Below, one piece after another: positions 8,155 through 17,977 of a stretch of DNA of 64,000 bases. A program made the translations under genes and the position numbers. Each line of letters starts with the position of its first letter. Positions within the stretch are counted from its first letter, which is position 1. The notes under the pieces are model-generated. The model was given only the letters and a program-made list of their open reading frames with translations, had not been told where the DNA came from and searched no databases. The DNA comes from Glutamicibacter halophytocola (GTDB lineage: Bacteria > Actinomycetota > Actinomycetes > Actinomycetales > Micrococcaceae): the NCBI RefSeq assembly GCF_001302565.1, contig NZ_CP012750.1, positions 2,108,001 to 2,172,000 on the forward strand, written 5' to 3'.

Positions 8155-9591
8155 ATGGACTTTTGGCATGCCCTTGCGGGCTGGGCAGATCGCTGGCCCG
8201 ACAAGCCTGCGGTGATCTCTCCCCGTGGCGAGTTGACCTACGCCCAGCTTGCAGGGCGCGCCCAGCATCTTGCTGGTACTTTGCACCAACTAGCGCAGCA
8301 GCGCGTTGGCATTCTGACCAGCAACCCGACCACGATGGCTGTTGCCTTTCACGGCGCAGCCCTGGCGGGAAAGACCCTGATTGTCCTGGATCCGGCATGG
8401 CCTGCAGCCTTGCTTCATTCGATGATCAGAACCCTCAATTGCAGCCACGTGATGGCAAATGATGTCCTCGAACTCGCCCCGCGAATCCCGGCGACTACCC
8501 TAAGGATCCCGGATACATCCGATGCAGGGCCGTGGGTTGCGCACCAGCATCCCGATGACCGGGAACTTCTCATCATCTGCACTTCGGGAACCACCTCCCG
8601 GCCCAAAGCCATCATCAGGAGCGCGGCGTCATGGCAGGACTCCGTGGCAGGCGGCGCCTGCGTCTTGGAAGCCACGGAAGAAGCCATTACATTGTCCCCC
8701 GGGCCAATTTCGCACGGTCTTGGCCTTTACTCGCTGGTCGAGTCGATTCATACCGGTGGAACATTTGCGGGCACCGGACGATGGAGCGTTCAAGACACCA
8801 GATCCCTGCTGGGACGCGTTAGGTGCAACCGAATAGTCAGCGTGCCGACAATACTTGACCGGCTCCTTGCCCATGTGGAAGCAGAACTGCTATCGACGAT
8901 CCGCTGGGTCGTCAGTGGCGGTGAATCACTATCTGCGCCGCTCGTTGCACGCCTTTATGGCCTGCCCGCGCTTGATTCCTGCGTCGAGTACTTCGGAAGC
9001 AGTGAACATAGCCTCATCGCCTACTCTTATCGAGAACCCGATGAAAAAAACGGGGGCAGTTTTTCAGGCCGGCTTTTCCCAGGCGTTTCAATTCACCTGC
9101 ATGACCTCGATCCGGATACGGGAATTGGCACTGTCTACGTAGACAGCCCTTTTAACGCGGCCGGCTATGACCCGCAAACGGCACCACCCATTGCCCGGTG
9201 CAACAATTCGACCAGCATTCTGGACATGGCCATCCAATCCACCGATCAACGCATTACCTTCATCCGCCGCGACGATGGCATGCTGAATCTGCACGGCAAC
9301 AACATTCACCCATCGGAACTGCTCGATGTACTCTCGAAGTTGAATGTTCATCAAGCCAAAATTCGCCTCGAAAGCATAGAGGGTGAACTGCGCCTGGTCG
9401 CGTACGTCCGCTCCCCCGTTCTCGAGCGTGAAATTATCCAAAATGCCTTTGCTAAGCAACTGCCGATTTTCAAGATGCCACACGAGGTCATCTTCTTGGA
9501 AGACTGGCCCCAGGCCTTTAGCGGCAAAACGTCTGTCGCGCACTTGGCGGATGATGCCCCAGAAATAGTCAAGAGAATACGATTACGATGA
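8155..9591 (+). CDS. AMP-binding acyl-CoA ligase, YhfT-like, linked to biotin transport
   Basis: Adenylate-forming (ANL) enzyme of 478 aa, expected to activate a carboxylic acid as acyl-AMP and load it on CoA. N-terminal region ALAGWADRWPDKPAVIS; AMP-binding P-loop TSGTTSRPKAI near residue 143; VEYFGSSEHS near 280 in the place of the Y-G-x-T-E motif; the C-terminal lid has FIRRDDGMLNLHG near 365 and the catalytic lysine motif FSGKTS near 455. Shorter than typical fatty-acyl-CoA ligases (about 500-550). Gap to bioY is four bases, and it overlaps the next gene by four bases. I recall the same bioY-ligase-thiolase order as yhfU-yhfT-yhfS in Bacillus subtilis, part of the biotin regulon with unproven function. 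Confidence 0.85.
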   Translation: MDFWHALAGWADRWPDKPAVISPRGELTYAQLAGRAQHLAGTLHQLAQQRVGILTSNPTTMAVAFHGAALAGKTLIVLDPAWPAALLHSMIRTLNCSHVMANDVLELAPRIPATTLRIPDTSDAGPWVAHQHPDDRELLIICTSGTTSRPKAIIRSAASWQDSVAGGACVLEATEEAITLSPGPISHGLGLYSLVESIHTGGTFAGTGRWSVQDTRSLLGRVRCNRIVSVPTILDRLLAHVEAELLSTIRWVVSGGESLSAPLVARLYGLPALDSCVEYFGSSEHSLIAYSYREPDEKNGGSFSGRLFPGVSIHLHDLDPDTGIGTVYVDSPFNAAGYDPQTAPPIARCNNSTSILDMAIQSTDQRITFIRRDDGMLNLHGNNIHPSELLDVLSKLNVHQAKIRLESIEGELRLVAYVRSPVLEREIIQNAFAKQLPIFKMPHEVIFLEDWPQAFSGKTSVAHLADDAPEIVKRIRLR

Positions 9592-10751
9592 ATAACGCCT
9601 ATGTGATTGGCGCGCTTCGCACGCCAATTGTGCGAGCCGGCAAGGAATACGCACGGATCAGCGCCGACAAGCTTCTCGCCCCCTTGCTCACAGCCCTATT
9701 GGAAAGGGCAGGGCTAAGCCCGGACAAAGTCGATCATGTGTATCTGGGCAATGCTGCCGGGCCTGGAGGAAACATTGCCCGCGTTGCGGCACTTGCATCA
9801 GCATTGCCTCAAACGGTGAGCGCTACCAGCATGGATGCCCAATGCGCCAGTGGGCTGGAGGCCATCGCTGCTGGTGCCCGAATGATTCGCTGTGGTGAGG
9901 CCGACATCGTTCTAGCTGGCGGAGTCGAGTCGGTCAGCACCGCTCCCTGGAGGGTTGAGAAGCAAGAATCGGTCACAAGTCCGCCCAGGCTGTATTCGCG
10001 TGCAAGGTTCACTCCAGCTCCCGACGCCGATCCCGATATGGGTGTCGCGGCAGAAAACATCGCTGCCCGACTCGGAATCAGCCGGGAACGCCAAGATGCC
10101 TTCGCTTTGCAAAGCCACACACGAGCCATAGGGGCCCAGGCAGAAGGACTGTTCCACGATGAGTTGCTGCCGGTAAACACGTCAACGGGACTCATTGCCC
10201 AGGACACCTGCCCTCGACCTTCGCTCACCCCGAGGAAGCTTGCGGCCCTTAAGCCAGCTTTTGTGGAGGGCGGGAGCGTCACAGCGGGAAATTCATGCCC
10301 TGTCAACGATGGTGCTGCCGCTGTGCTGATTGTGAGCGAAAAGGTGCTGCAGGGCTTGAACCCGGCATTCGCGTTGAGGTACCTGTCTTCGGCATCTGGC
10401 GCGTGCGATCCCGAGATTCTTGGCATGGCCGCCGTACCGGCCTATCAGAAGCTGACAAGGATGCTGGGCAGCGACCAGCCAGTTCATGAGCCCTTGATTG
10501 AATTCAATGAAGCTTTCGCCGTGCAGGCGTTGGCTTGCCTCGAAGAGCTGGGCATCGATTCAACCACAGTGAATCGTCAAGGTGGTGCACTGGCGCTGGG
10601 TCATCCCTATGGGGCAAGTGGCGCCATATTGACCACAAGGCTGTTTTGGCAGGCAAGCAAACTTCGCCTTCCTGGCCAGCGGGCCCTGGCGCTGATGGCA
10701 GCTGCTGGCGGAACCGGAAGCGCCATCGCCTTCGAGTCCGTTGTTTCTTGA
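9588..10751 (+). CDS. thiolase-family protein, YhfS-like, second catalytic Cys absent
   Basis: Thiolase-fold acyltransferase of 387 aa. The acyl-accepting nucleophile is present (MDAQCASGLEAIAAG, Cys near residue 87), as are the NEAFAVQAL block near 307 and the catalytic His in GGALALGHPYGASG near 335. The C-terminal block that normally reads C-x-G-G-G-x-G is here MAAAGGTGSA, with Ala in place of the second Cys. That residue acts as the base in canonical thiolases, so Claisen or thiolytic chemistry may be altered. Overlaps the ligase gene by ATGA and closes the biotin operon. The pair may process a biotin precursor or a short acyl chain; this is inference from context only. Confidence 0.87.
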   Translation: MNNAYVIGALRTPIVRAGKEYARISADKLLAPLLTALLERAGLSPDKVDHVYLGNAAGPGGNIARVAALASALPQTVSATSMDAQCASGLEAIAAGARMIRCGEADIVLAGGVESVSTAPWRVEKQESVTSPPRLYSRARFTPAPDADPDMGVAAENIAARLGISRERQDAFALQSHTRAIGAQAEGLFHDELLPVNTSTGLIAQDTCPRPSLTPRKLAALKPAFVEGGSVTAGNSCPVNDGAAAVLIVSEKVLQGLNPAFALRYLSSASGACDPEILGMAAVPAYQKLTRMLGSDQPVHEPLIEFNEAFAVQALACLEELGIDSTTVNRQGGALALGHPYGASGAILTTRLFWQASKLRLPGQRALALMAAAGGTGSAIAFESVVS

Positions 10752-10769
10752 CGTCGAACGGTTTCGACC

Positions 10770-11114
10770 CTAGATATTAAAACCTAGTGCCCGCATCTGC
10801 TCTCGCCCTTCGCCGGTGATGCGTTCTGGGCCCCATGGCGGGCTCCACACCCAATTTATGTGGTGTACGGTGACAAGATTTTTCAAGGCTTGGCTGATTT
10901 GCTCTTCAAGGATGTCCGTGAGCGGACACGCTGGCGTTGTCAGAGTCATATCGATTTCAAGCACGGCACCCTCAACGAAACGCAAGGCATAAACGAGTCC
11001 CAGGTCAACGATATTGACACCAAGTTCTGGGTCGATAACGTCCTTGAGGGCCTCCGCTATCTCGCCTATGGGGCGTGCGATCTTACTATTTGCAGTTGGT
11101 GCTGTTTCGCTCAT
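10770..11114 (-). CDS. sufT: SufT-like iron-sulfur assembly factor (MIP18/DUF59), copy 1
   Basis: Small MIP18-family protein of 114 aa that assists Fe-S cluster maturation. IGEIAEALKDVIDPELGVNI and VDLGLVYAL near residue 20, the conserved Cys in TPACPLTDILEEQI near 65, and WGPERITGEGREQMRALG at the end. ATG at 11114 (MSETAPT) is preferred over the ATG at 11126 four codons upstream. It is the last gene of the suf cluster and closely resembles the next gene upstream (11343-11687); a possible terminator lies between them, so it may have its own promoter. Confidence 0.88.
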   Translation of the reverse strand: MSETAPTANSKIARPIGEIAEALKDVIDPELGVNIVDLGLVYALRFVEGAVLEIDMTLTTPACPLTDILEEQISQALKNLVTVHHINWVWSPPWGPERITGEGREQMRALGFNI

Positions 11115-11279
11115 CAACGACTCCACCTATCATTCTAAGGTTCCCCTAATTCTATTAAACGAAACTATAGTCACGTTTTTGCTTCTAACGCCAATCGGAG
11201 TCTCGTTGCGTTGGGAAACCGGCCAGGTGCGATCGTTCATGTTGGCTCAGCCTTGGCGGGCCAAGACCGGATAATTTAA

Positions 11280-11330
11280 AACACGAAAGGCCACCTCCAT
11301 CCATATCGGATGAAAGCAGCCATTCGTGTT
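11280..11330 (-). terminator. possible terminator between the two sufT genes
   Basis: Outer stem AACACGAA (11280-11287) with TTCGTGTT (11323-11330), an inner hairpin CATCC-ATATC-GGATG, and TTTTAAATTAT next on the minus strand. Placed 12 bases past the stop of sufT copy 2. The long interior makes it weaker than a standard terminator. Confidence 0.42.
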
Positions 11331-11342
11331 GATTTGTCGAGC

Positions 11343-11687
11343 TTAGATGTTGAAGCCGAGGGCTCGCATCTGATCGCGGCCATCGTCGGTAATGCGTTCT
11401 GGACCCCATGGCGGCATCCAGACCCAATTCAGGCGGTGGTCATCCACGACGCTCTCCAACGCCTTGGCTACCTGCTCCTCGATAATATCGGTGAGTGGGC
11501 AAGCCGCGGTGGTCAGGGTGAGGTCCAGCAGCAGTACGCCGTCTTCTGCGTACTTCAAGCCGTAGAGCAGCCCCAAGTCGACGATGTTGACGCCGAGCTC
11601 CGGGTCGATAACGTCCTTTAGCGCTTCCTCAACATCTTCCAGCGGAGTCGAGACGGCTCCCTGGCTTTGTTCGGTTGATTCACTCAT
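11343..11687 (-). CDS. sufT: SufT-like iron-sulfur assembly factor (MIP18/DUF59), copy 2
   Basis: 114 aa paralogue of the gene at 10770-11114. Same core: LEDVEEALKDVIDPELGVNI, VDLGLLYGL, conserved Cys in TAACPLTDIIEEQV, and WGPERITDDGRDQMRALG. The two copies differ mainly in the N-terminal 20 residues and the middle strands. It starts 10 bases after sufC on the same transcript, so this is the copy tied to the SUF operon; copy 1 lies 228 bases further down. Confidence 0.9.
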   Translation of the reverse strand: MSESTEQSQGAVSTPLEDVEEALKDVIDPELGVNIVDLGLLYGLKYAEDGVLLLDLTLTTAACPLTDIIEEQVAKALESVVDDHRLNWVWMPPWGPERITDDGRDQMRALGFNI

Positions 11688-11697
11688 GAAATTACCT

Positions 11698-12456
11698 TTA
11701 GGCCTTGACGTTCAGGTAGCGGTCGTAGCCTTCTTCTTCCAGGCGGTCAGCCAGTTCCGGGCCGCCCTGTTCAGCGACACGGCCGTCAACGAACACGTGC
11801 ACGAACTCTGGCTTGATGTAGCGCAGGATGCGGGTGTAGTGGGTGATCAGCAAGGTGCCCATGTCGTTCTCGGCCTGGGCGCGGTTAACGCCCTCGGAGA
11901 CGACCTTCAGCGCGTCAACGTCCAGGCCAGAGTCGGTCTCGTCGAGAACCGCGAACTTTGGCTTGAACAATTCGAGCTGAAGGATCTCAACACGCTTCTT
12001 CTCGCCGCCCGAGAAACCTTCGTTGACGTTACGGCCAGCGAAGTCGGCATCGATCTTCAGCTTGCCCATGGCTTCCTTGACGTCCTTGGTCCAGGTGCGC
12101 AGCTTCGGAGCTTCTCCGTCGATTGCGGTCTTGGCGGTGCGCAGGAAGTTGGTCATGGTTACGCCTGGCACCTCGACTGGGTACTGCATAGCCAGGAACA
12201 GGCCAGCCTTGGCACGCTCGTCAACGCTCATCTCCAGAACATCTTCACCATCGAGGGTGATGCTGCCGGAGGTGACGGTGTAGCGCGGGTGGCCAGCGAT
12301 GGTCGAAGCCAAGGTCGACTTGCCCGAACCGTTGGGGCCCATGATTGCGTGGGTCTCGCCGGTGTTGATGGTGAGGGTTACACCCTTGAGAATTTCCTTC
12401 TCGCCCTGCTCGGTTTCAATCGAGACGTGCAGGTCCTTGATTTCCAGAGTAGACAT
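11698..12456 (-). CDS. sufC: SUF system ATPase SufC
   Basis: ABC ATPase of the SufBCD scaffold, 252 aa, cytoplasmic. Walker A GPNGSGKST near residue 40, signature FSGGEKKRVEILQ near 150, Walker B FAVLDETDSGLD near 172 (the DETDSGLD form is SufC-specific), and the switch His in LLITHYTRIL. Drives the structural change in SufB-SufD that exposes the cluster assembly site. Lies 61 bases after sufD and 10 before sufT. Confidence 0.97.
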   Translation of the reverse strand: MSTLEIKDLHVSIETEQGEKEILKGVTLTINTGETHAIMGPNGSGKSTLASTIAGHPRYTVTSGSITLDGEDVLEMSVDERAKAGLFLAMQYPVEVPGVTMTNFLRTAKTAIDGEAPKLRTWTKDVKEAMGKLKIDADFAGRNVNEGFSGGEKKRVEILQLELFKPKFAVLDETDSGLDVDALKVVSEGVNRAQAENDMGTLLITHYTRILRYIKPEFVHVFVDGRVAEQGGPELADRLEEEGYDRYLNVKA

Positions 12457-12517
12457 ACGTCGATCCGTTTCTTTCTAAAAAGCTCTGAGGCTAAAAAGCT
12501 GGTGAAGCGAGCGCTAC

Positions 12518-13798
12518 CTAGTTCTCGGTAGCAGCCAATTCTTCTTCGATGGTGTCGGTCAGTCGCTCCTGCAGAGCTTCGTCGCCGATTTGCTGAACGA
12601 TCTCGTTCAGGAAGCCGCGGACTACCAAGCGGCGGGCGGTCTTTTCATCGATACCGCGAGCCATCAGGTAGAACAGGTGCTCATCGTCGAAACGACCGGT
12701 GGTCGATGCGTGTCCGGCACCATCAATCAGGCCGGTTTCGATTTCCAGGTTTGGAACCGAATCGGCGCGTGCGCCGTCAGTCAGCACCAGGTTGCGGTTA
12801 GCTTCGTAGGAATCGGTGCCAACAGCGTCCTTCTGGATAAGCACATCGCCAACCCAGACGGTGTGCGCGTCCTTGCCCTGCAGCGCGCCCTTGTAGAGAA
12901 CATTCGACTTGCAGTTGGCCACGGCGTGGTCAACGAACAAGCGGTGCTCCAGGTGCTGCCCAGCGTCGGCGAAGTACAGGCCGTACAGCTCGATTTCCGC
13001 GCGTTCGCCGGTGAAGCGAGCCGAGGGGTTCACGCGAACCAGGTCGCCACCGAAGGAAACTGCGATGTGCTTGAACGATGCGCCCTGGGCGACAAGAGCC
13101 TGCTGCGAGGACGCATGCACTGCGTCATCTTCCCAAGCCTGCAGGGACACGACGGTCAAGCGAGCGTTGGCACGAACGTCGAATTCAACGTTCTGGGCCA
13201 GAACTGCCGAACCAACGTGGTCCAGGATCACGGTGGCTTCCGAGTTTTCCTCAGCCACAACGATCAGGTGCTGAGCTGCTGGAGCCAGCGAATCACCGGT
13301 GATGCGAACGCTGGCGTTGGCACCCTCGGCGTTCTTGGGAATGGTCAGCACCTGGGTCTCGGAAGCGAACTTCCAAGCGTTGGCCGAAACACGGTCGTCC
13401 GGGGTGTGCGCCACGCCGTTCAGCGCGTCATCTGCCGACACGGCTGACAAAGTTGCGATTCCGTTGCCGGTCAGCTCGACCTTGGGAGCCGCGCCAGTGA
13501 GCTCGTCACTGTGCAGGCCCTTCAGCCGCTTGAGCGGGGTGAAGCGCCAATCTTCTTCGCGACCGGTCAGCTTGGCGAAATCCTCAACGTTGGTGCTGGT
13601 CAAGCGACCGGCACGCGAGGAATCCGGCACGCCAACGCCGCCGCCATGGCTGTGCGCCTTGGCCGACGCTCCGCCCAGGGGCGAATTGTCGTTGTCGTTG
13701 ATCGGCGAAAGGTCTTCGCCCTCTTCGGTGAAACCAGGGATGGACGGAGCGCCGATGCGCACCTTCTCATCTGGGATATGGGTGGTGGTCTCCGACAT
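12518..13798 (-). CDS. sufD: SUF scaffold subunit SufD
   Basis: Partner of SufB in the SufB-C2-D Fe-S scaffold, 426 aa. N-terminal ~90 residues are low-complexity and helical; the rest is the beta-helix core with FAKLTGREEDWRFTPL near residue 75, YGLYFADAGQHLEHR near 270, the family block LVLTDGARADSVPNLEIETG near 330, and the C-terminal HEHLFYLMARG-type motif (DDEHLFYLMARGIDEKTA) near 370. Two bases separate its ATG from the sufB stop. No Rieske-type ferredoxin gene lies between sufD and sufC. Confidence 0.95.
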   Translation of the reverse strand: MSETTTHIPDEKVRIGAPSIPGFTEEGEDLSPINDNDNSPLGGASAKAHSHGGGVGVPDSSRAGRLTSTNVEDFAKLTGREEDWRFTPLKRLKGLHSDELTGAAPKVELTGNGIATLSAVSADDALNGVAHTPDDRVSANAWKFASETQVLTIPKNAEGANASVRITGDSLAPAAQHLIVVAEENSEATVILDHVGSAVLAQNVEFDVRANARLTVVSLQAWEDDAVHASSQQALVAQGASFKHIAVSFGGDLVRVNPSARFTGERAEIELYGLYFADAGQHLEHRLFVDHAVANCKSNVLYKGALQGKDAHTVWVGDVLIQKDAVGTDSYEANRNLVLTDGARADSVPNLEIETGLIDGAGHASTTGRFDDEHLFYLMARGIDEKTARRLVVRGFLNEIVQQIGDEALQERLTDTIEEELAATEN

Positions 13799-13800
13799 TC

Positions 13801-15257
<1,457 letters not shown>

Positions 15258-15261
<4 letters not shown>

Positions 15262-16043
15262 CGCGGCCTCTCCTGCTTCGTGAACTGAATTCGAGTTCTC
15301 TTCTCGGCGCGCATTGGCGCCTTTCCACGTCCCACAGGGATGTGGGTCGTGCACACGTGTCCGCCGCCGGCCAAGGTCGACAATCGTCGAACATCGACAC
15401 CCAGCAACCGGGCGAACATTTCAGTTTCGGTGTCGCAAAACACCGGAAACTCTCGTGCCAAGTCTTGTATCGGGCAGTGTCCCTGGCACAGCTGAACGCT
15501 GTGCATCAAGGCCGTTGCCACTTTCGTATCAACTTTTCGGGTGTACCCCACGAACCCATCGGAACTAAGCAAGTTGCTTAGCACTTCGGCTCGTGCTTCC
15601 AGCCCTTCAACCCCGGCCAACGCCTTGGCGTACCGGGTTTCCATTTCGGCGAATCGATTACGCGCGAACTTTCGGATCGCATCGTCACCGGCAGCATCGC
15701 CAAGCATCTTCAATGCATCGGTAGCAATTTCCAAATAGTCGTTGCCAAGCTTCGTCTGGCCGCGGTGCGAGAGCACGTAGCGACGAGACGGGCGCCCGGC
15801 GCCCGACTTCTGGTTTGCTACCAGTTTCACCTCAACGAGCCCTGATTTTGACAGCGCATCAAGGTGACGGCGAACCGCAGCTGGCGTGAAACCCAGCTTG
15901 TTGCCAAGCTCGGCGGCACTGACCGGCCCGTCCTCTAGTACTGCGTAAAGGACGCGATCGCGCGTGCGTTCCTCGGTATCCCCAACTGCACCAACCGTGT
16001 CGGCAGTGGAGCCACTAGGTGAGTCTAAATTTGATGAATACAC
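15258..16043 (-). CDS. sufR: iron-sulfur sensing repressor SufR
   Basis: DNA-binding repressor of the suf operon, 261 aa. Winged HTH at residues 28-80 ([39 protein letters not shown]). The C-terminal half holds the Cys residues expected to ligate a 4Fe-4S cluster: [19 protein letters not shown] and GHVCTTH near residues 180-240. Start is GTG 16043. A CATGAT -10 and TAGACC -35 (17-bp spacer) end 7 bases before this GTG, so the message may be leaderless. A perfect palindrome at 16077-16096 overlaps the -35, fitting autoregulation. Confidence 0.92.
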
Positions 16044-16049
16044 AACACA

Positions 16050-16078
16050 ATCATGCGTAAATTTTTGCGCCAGGTCTA
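16050..16078 (-). promoter_or_regulatory. candidate sufR promoter
   Basis: Minus-strand TAGACC (16073-16078) and CATGAT (16050-16055), spacer 17 bp, each four of six to consensus. Transcription would begin at about 16043, the G of the GTG start codon. Confidence 0.45.
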
Positions 16079-16096
16079 GTAAGGAAGGACTTACTA
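16077..16096. promoter_or_regulatory. candidate SufR operator, perfect palindrome
   Basis: TAGTAAG-GAAGGA-CTTACTA: perfect 7-bp arms with a 6-bp spacer. It overlaps the putative sufR -35 element in the divergent gap between sufR and the ABC transporter, which is where an autoregulated SufR site would be expected. Confidence 0.55.
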
Positions 16097-16223
16097 AGGG
16101 AGAGCTTGCCCACTTATCGATCTACTCCTTATTAACTATTGGCACCTTTTTATTCTCTCGCTCACGCGCAACGGTGGCGAGTGTTGGTGACACAGTCCTA
16201 AAAAACAGGAGTTCGACATGTCG

Positions 16224-16236
16224 TAGAATGTTTTGG
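16224..16236 (+). promoter_or_regulatory. -10 element of the ABC transporter operon, leaderless start
   Basis: TAGAAT at 16224-16229 lies seven bases before GTG 16236, so transcription probably begins at the start codon itself. No clear -35 hexamer and no ribosome-binding site are visible. Confidence 0.45.
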
Positions 16237-17189
16237 TGTCTTCCGTAACCCCCAGTCTCATCATCAATGAACTGGCCAAAGATTTAGGGCCAGTTCCCGC
16301 CTTGGACAACCGCATGCTGCGCGTCCTGGAGTCGGTGTCCCTGAAGGCTTATCCAGGCCAAGTCACCACTCTTCTCGGGGCCAATGGCGCCGGCAAGTCG
16401 ACTACGTTGGCCTGTGCCCAGGGCCTTCTGCAGCCAGAAGGCGGCACCATTGAGCTGCTGGGTCAAAACCCCTACGGCGACAACCCTGAACTTCGCTCGC
16501 GAGTCGGCGTCATGCTCCAAGACGGCGGATTGCCGCCATCGATGCGACCGGTCCCGCTCTTGCGGCACGTCGCATCCCTGTACCGAAACCCCATTGACAT
16601 CGATGCGCTGATCACCCGACTGGACCTCGAATCCTTTGGGACGCGCACCATCCGCCGGCTCTCCGGCGGCCAAAAGCAGCGGGTCGCACTGGCCCTGGCC
16701 CTCGCCGGGGACCCCGAAGTTGTCTTCCTCGATGAACCAAGCGCAGGCCTCGACCCGCAATCGCGCCAAGTCGTCTTCGACTTGATCGCCGAATTGCGCG
16801 ACGCCGGCAAGGCCATCATCCTCACCACGCACCTTATGGATGACGCGCAGCGCCTCAGCGACTACGTGTACATCATCGACAAGGGCTGCACGGTAGCGCA
16901 GGGAACGGTGGCTGAACTGACCGCTCGTGCCGCCGAAGACCAGGACGCCCGCCCGATATCCTTCGCAGCTCCGGTCAACCTGGTTCTGCCCGAACCGCCA
17001 GCCGGGCTATATCTCTCAGAGACCTCAGCCGGTGAATATCGATTGGACGGTGTCAGCTCCCCCGATCACCTGCATTGGCTTACGAGCTGGTGGCTCCGAG
17101 AAGGCATCCTGCCATCACAACTGAACCTGCAGTCACGAAGCCTCGAAGACGTATTCCTCGAATTCGCACAGAAGGAGGAACGCGCATGA
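16236..17189 (+). CDS. ABC exporter ATP-binding protein, ctaA-linked
   Basis: ATPase of an ABC-2 type exporter, 317 aa. Walker A GANGAGKST near residue 47, Q-loop MLQDGG near 92, signature LSGGQKQRVALALAL near 140, Walker B VVFLDEPSAGLD near 160, switch His LTTHLMDDAQ near 195; the last ~100 residues are a variable C-terminal domain. GTG 16236 is taken as start (TTG 16233 is adjacent). Permease gene overlaps its stop as ATGA. An ABC ATPase and permease between sufR and ctaA is, as I recall, conserved in mycobacteria (Rv1456c-Rv1458c region) and other actinobacteria; the cargo is unknown. Confidence 0.9.
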   Translation: MSSVTPSLIINELAKDLGPVPALDNRMLRVLESVSLKAYPGQVTTLLGANGAGKSTTLACAQGLLQPEGGTIELLGQNPYGDNPELRSRVGVMLQDGGLPPSMRPVPLLRHVASLYRNPIDIDALITRLDLESFGTRTIRRLSGGQKQRVALALALAGDPEVVFLDEPSAGLDPQSRQVVFDLIAELRDAGKAIILTTHLMDDAQRLSDYVYIIDKGCTVAQGTVAELTARAAEDQDARPISFAAPVNLVLPEPPAGLYLSETSAGEYRLDGVSSPDHLHWLTSWWLREGILPSQLNLQSRSLEDVFLEFAQKEERA

Positions 17190-17947
17190 GCGAACAAATA
17201 ACAGCAAGCAACGCCGTGTCGCCATTTAAGCGCATTCTCATCCAAGGCAAGTATGAGTCTTTGCAAATGCTGAGCAACGGGGAACAGCTGATCCTCGCGG
17301 TGGTCATGCCGATGATCGCGCTAGTGGTACTCACGCTCACCGATCTTCTTGACGGAGTTGCCGAGCGAAGCATTGATGCTGCAGTTCCAGGTGTACTGGC
17401 ATTGTGCGTGATCTCGACGGCGTTTACCGGCCAAGGAATTGGCACCGGATTTGATCGGCGCTACGGCGTACTGAAAATGTTCTCCACGACGCCGTTGGGC
17501 AAGACTGGCCTGATTTTCGGCAAAGTCATTGCAGTGCTCACGGTCTTGCTGATTCAAGTAGTGCTCATTACGGTGGTCGCGCTCTTCATGGGCTGGGAAC
17601 CGAATGCTTGGGGCATTGCTCCCGCAATCCTCTTCCTGCTGCTCGGCGCGGCAGCATTTACCTCGCTCGGCCTGCTCATCGCGGGCACAGTCCGCCCAGA
17701 AGCGACGCTGGCCATTACCAATCTGGCCTGGATCCTCCTGGCCGGTGCAGGCGGCGTGCTGTATCCACTAAGCATGGCACCAGCATGGATTCAGCCAACG
17801 CTCAACGCTTTGCCATCTGCAGCGCTTGGAGATGCCATGCGCGAGGCACTAATCTCGGGCCACTTCAGCATCGCTGGACTTATTTTCCTAGTTCTCTGGT
17901 CGGCTGCTGGCTCATTTGCCGCCATCAAGCTCTTCAAATGGAACTAA
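17186..17947 (+). CDS. ABC-2 type exporter permease, ctaA-linked
   Basis: Membrane subunit of the exporter, 253 aa, six hydrophobic segments. Starts at ATG 17186 overlapping the ATPase stop, with GAAGGAGG upstream; the in-frame extension back to 17075 is inside the ATPase gene and rejected. Features such as GIGTGFDRRYGVLKMFSTTP and LGKTGLIFGK near residue 90-115 match the ABC-2 membrane family. Placed 30 bases before ctaA; a link to heme or cytochrome oxidase assembly is plausible by location only. Confidence 0.9.
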   Translation: MSEQITASNAVSPFKRILIQGKYESLQMLSNGEQLILAVVMPMIALVVLTLTDLLDGVAERSIDAAVPGVLALCVISTAFTGQGIGTGFDRRYGVLKMFSTTPLGKTGLIFGKVIAVLTVLLIQVVLITVVALFMGWEPNAWGIAPAILFLLLGAAAFTSLGLLIAGTVRPEATLAITNLAWILLAGAGGVLYPLSMAPAWIQPTLNALPSAALGDAMREALISGHFSIAGLIFLVLWSAAGSFAAIKLFKWN

Positions 17948-17977
17948 CCACCAAACACATCCTCAAGGGAGATTTCC

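Noticed and set aside
10753..10768. Small hairpin GTCGAA-CGGT-TTCGAC between the thiolase and sufT genes
   Set aside because: Only six base pairs and no T-tract on either strand; too weak to call a convergent terminator.
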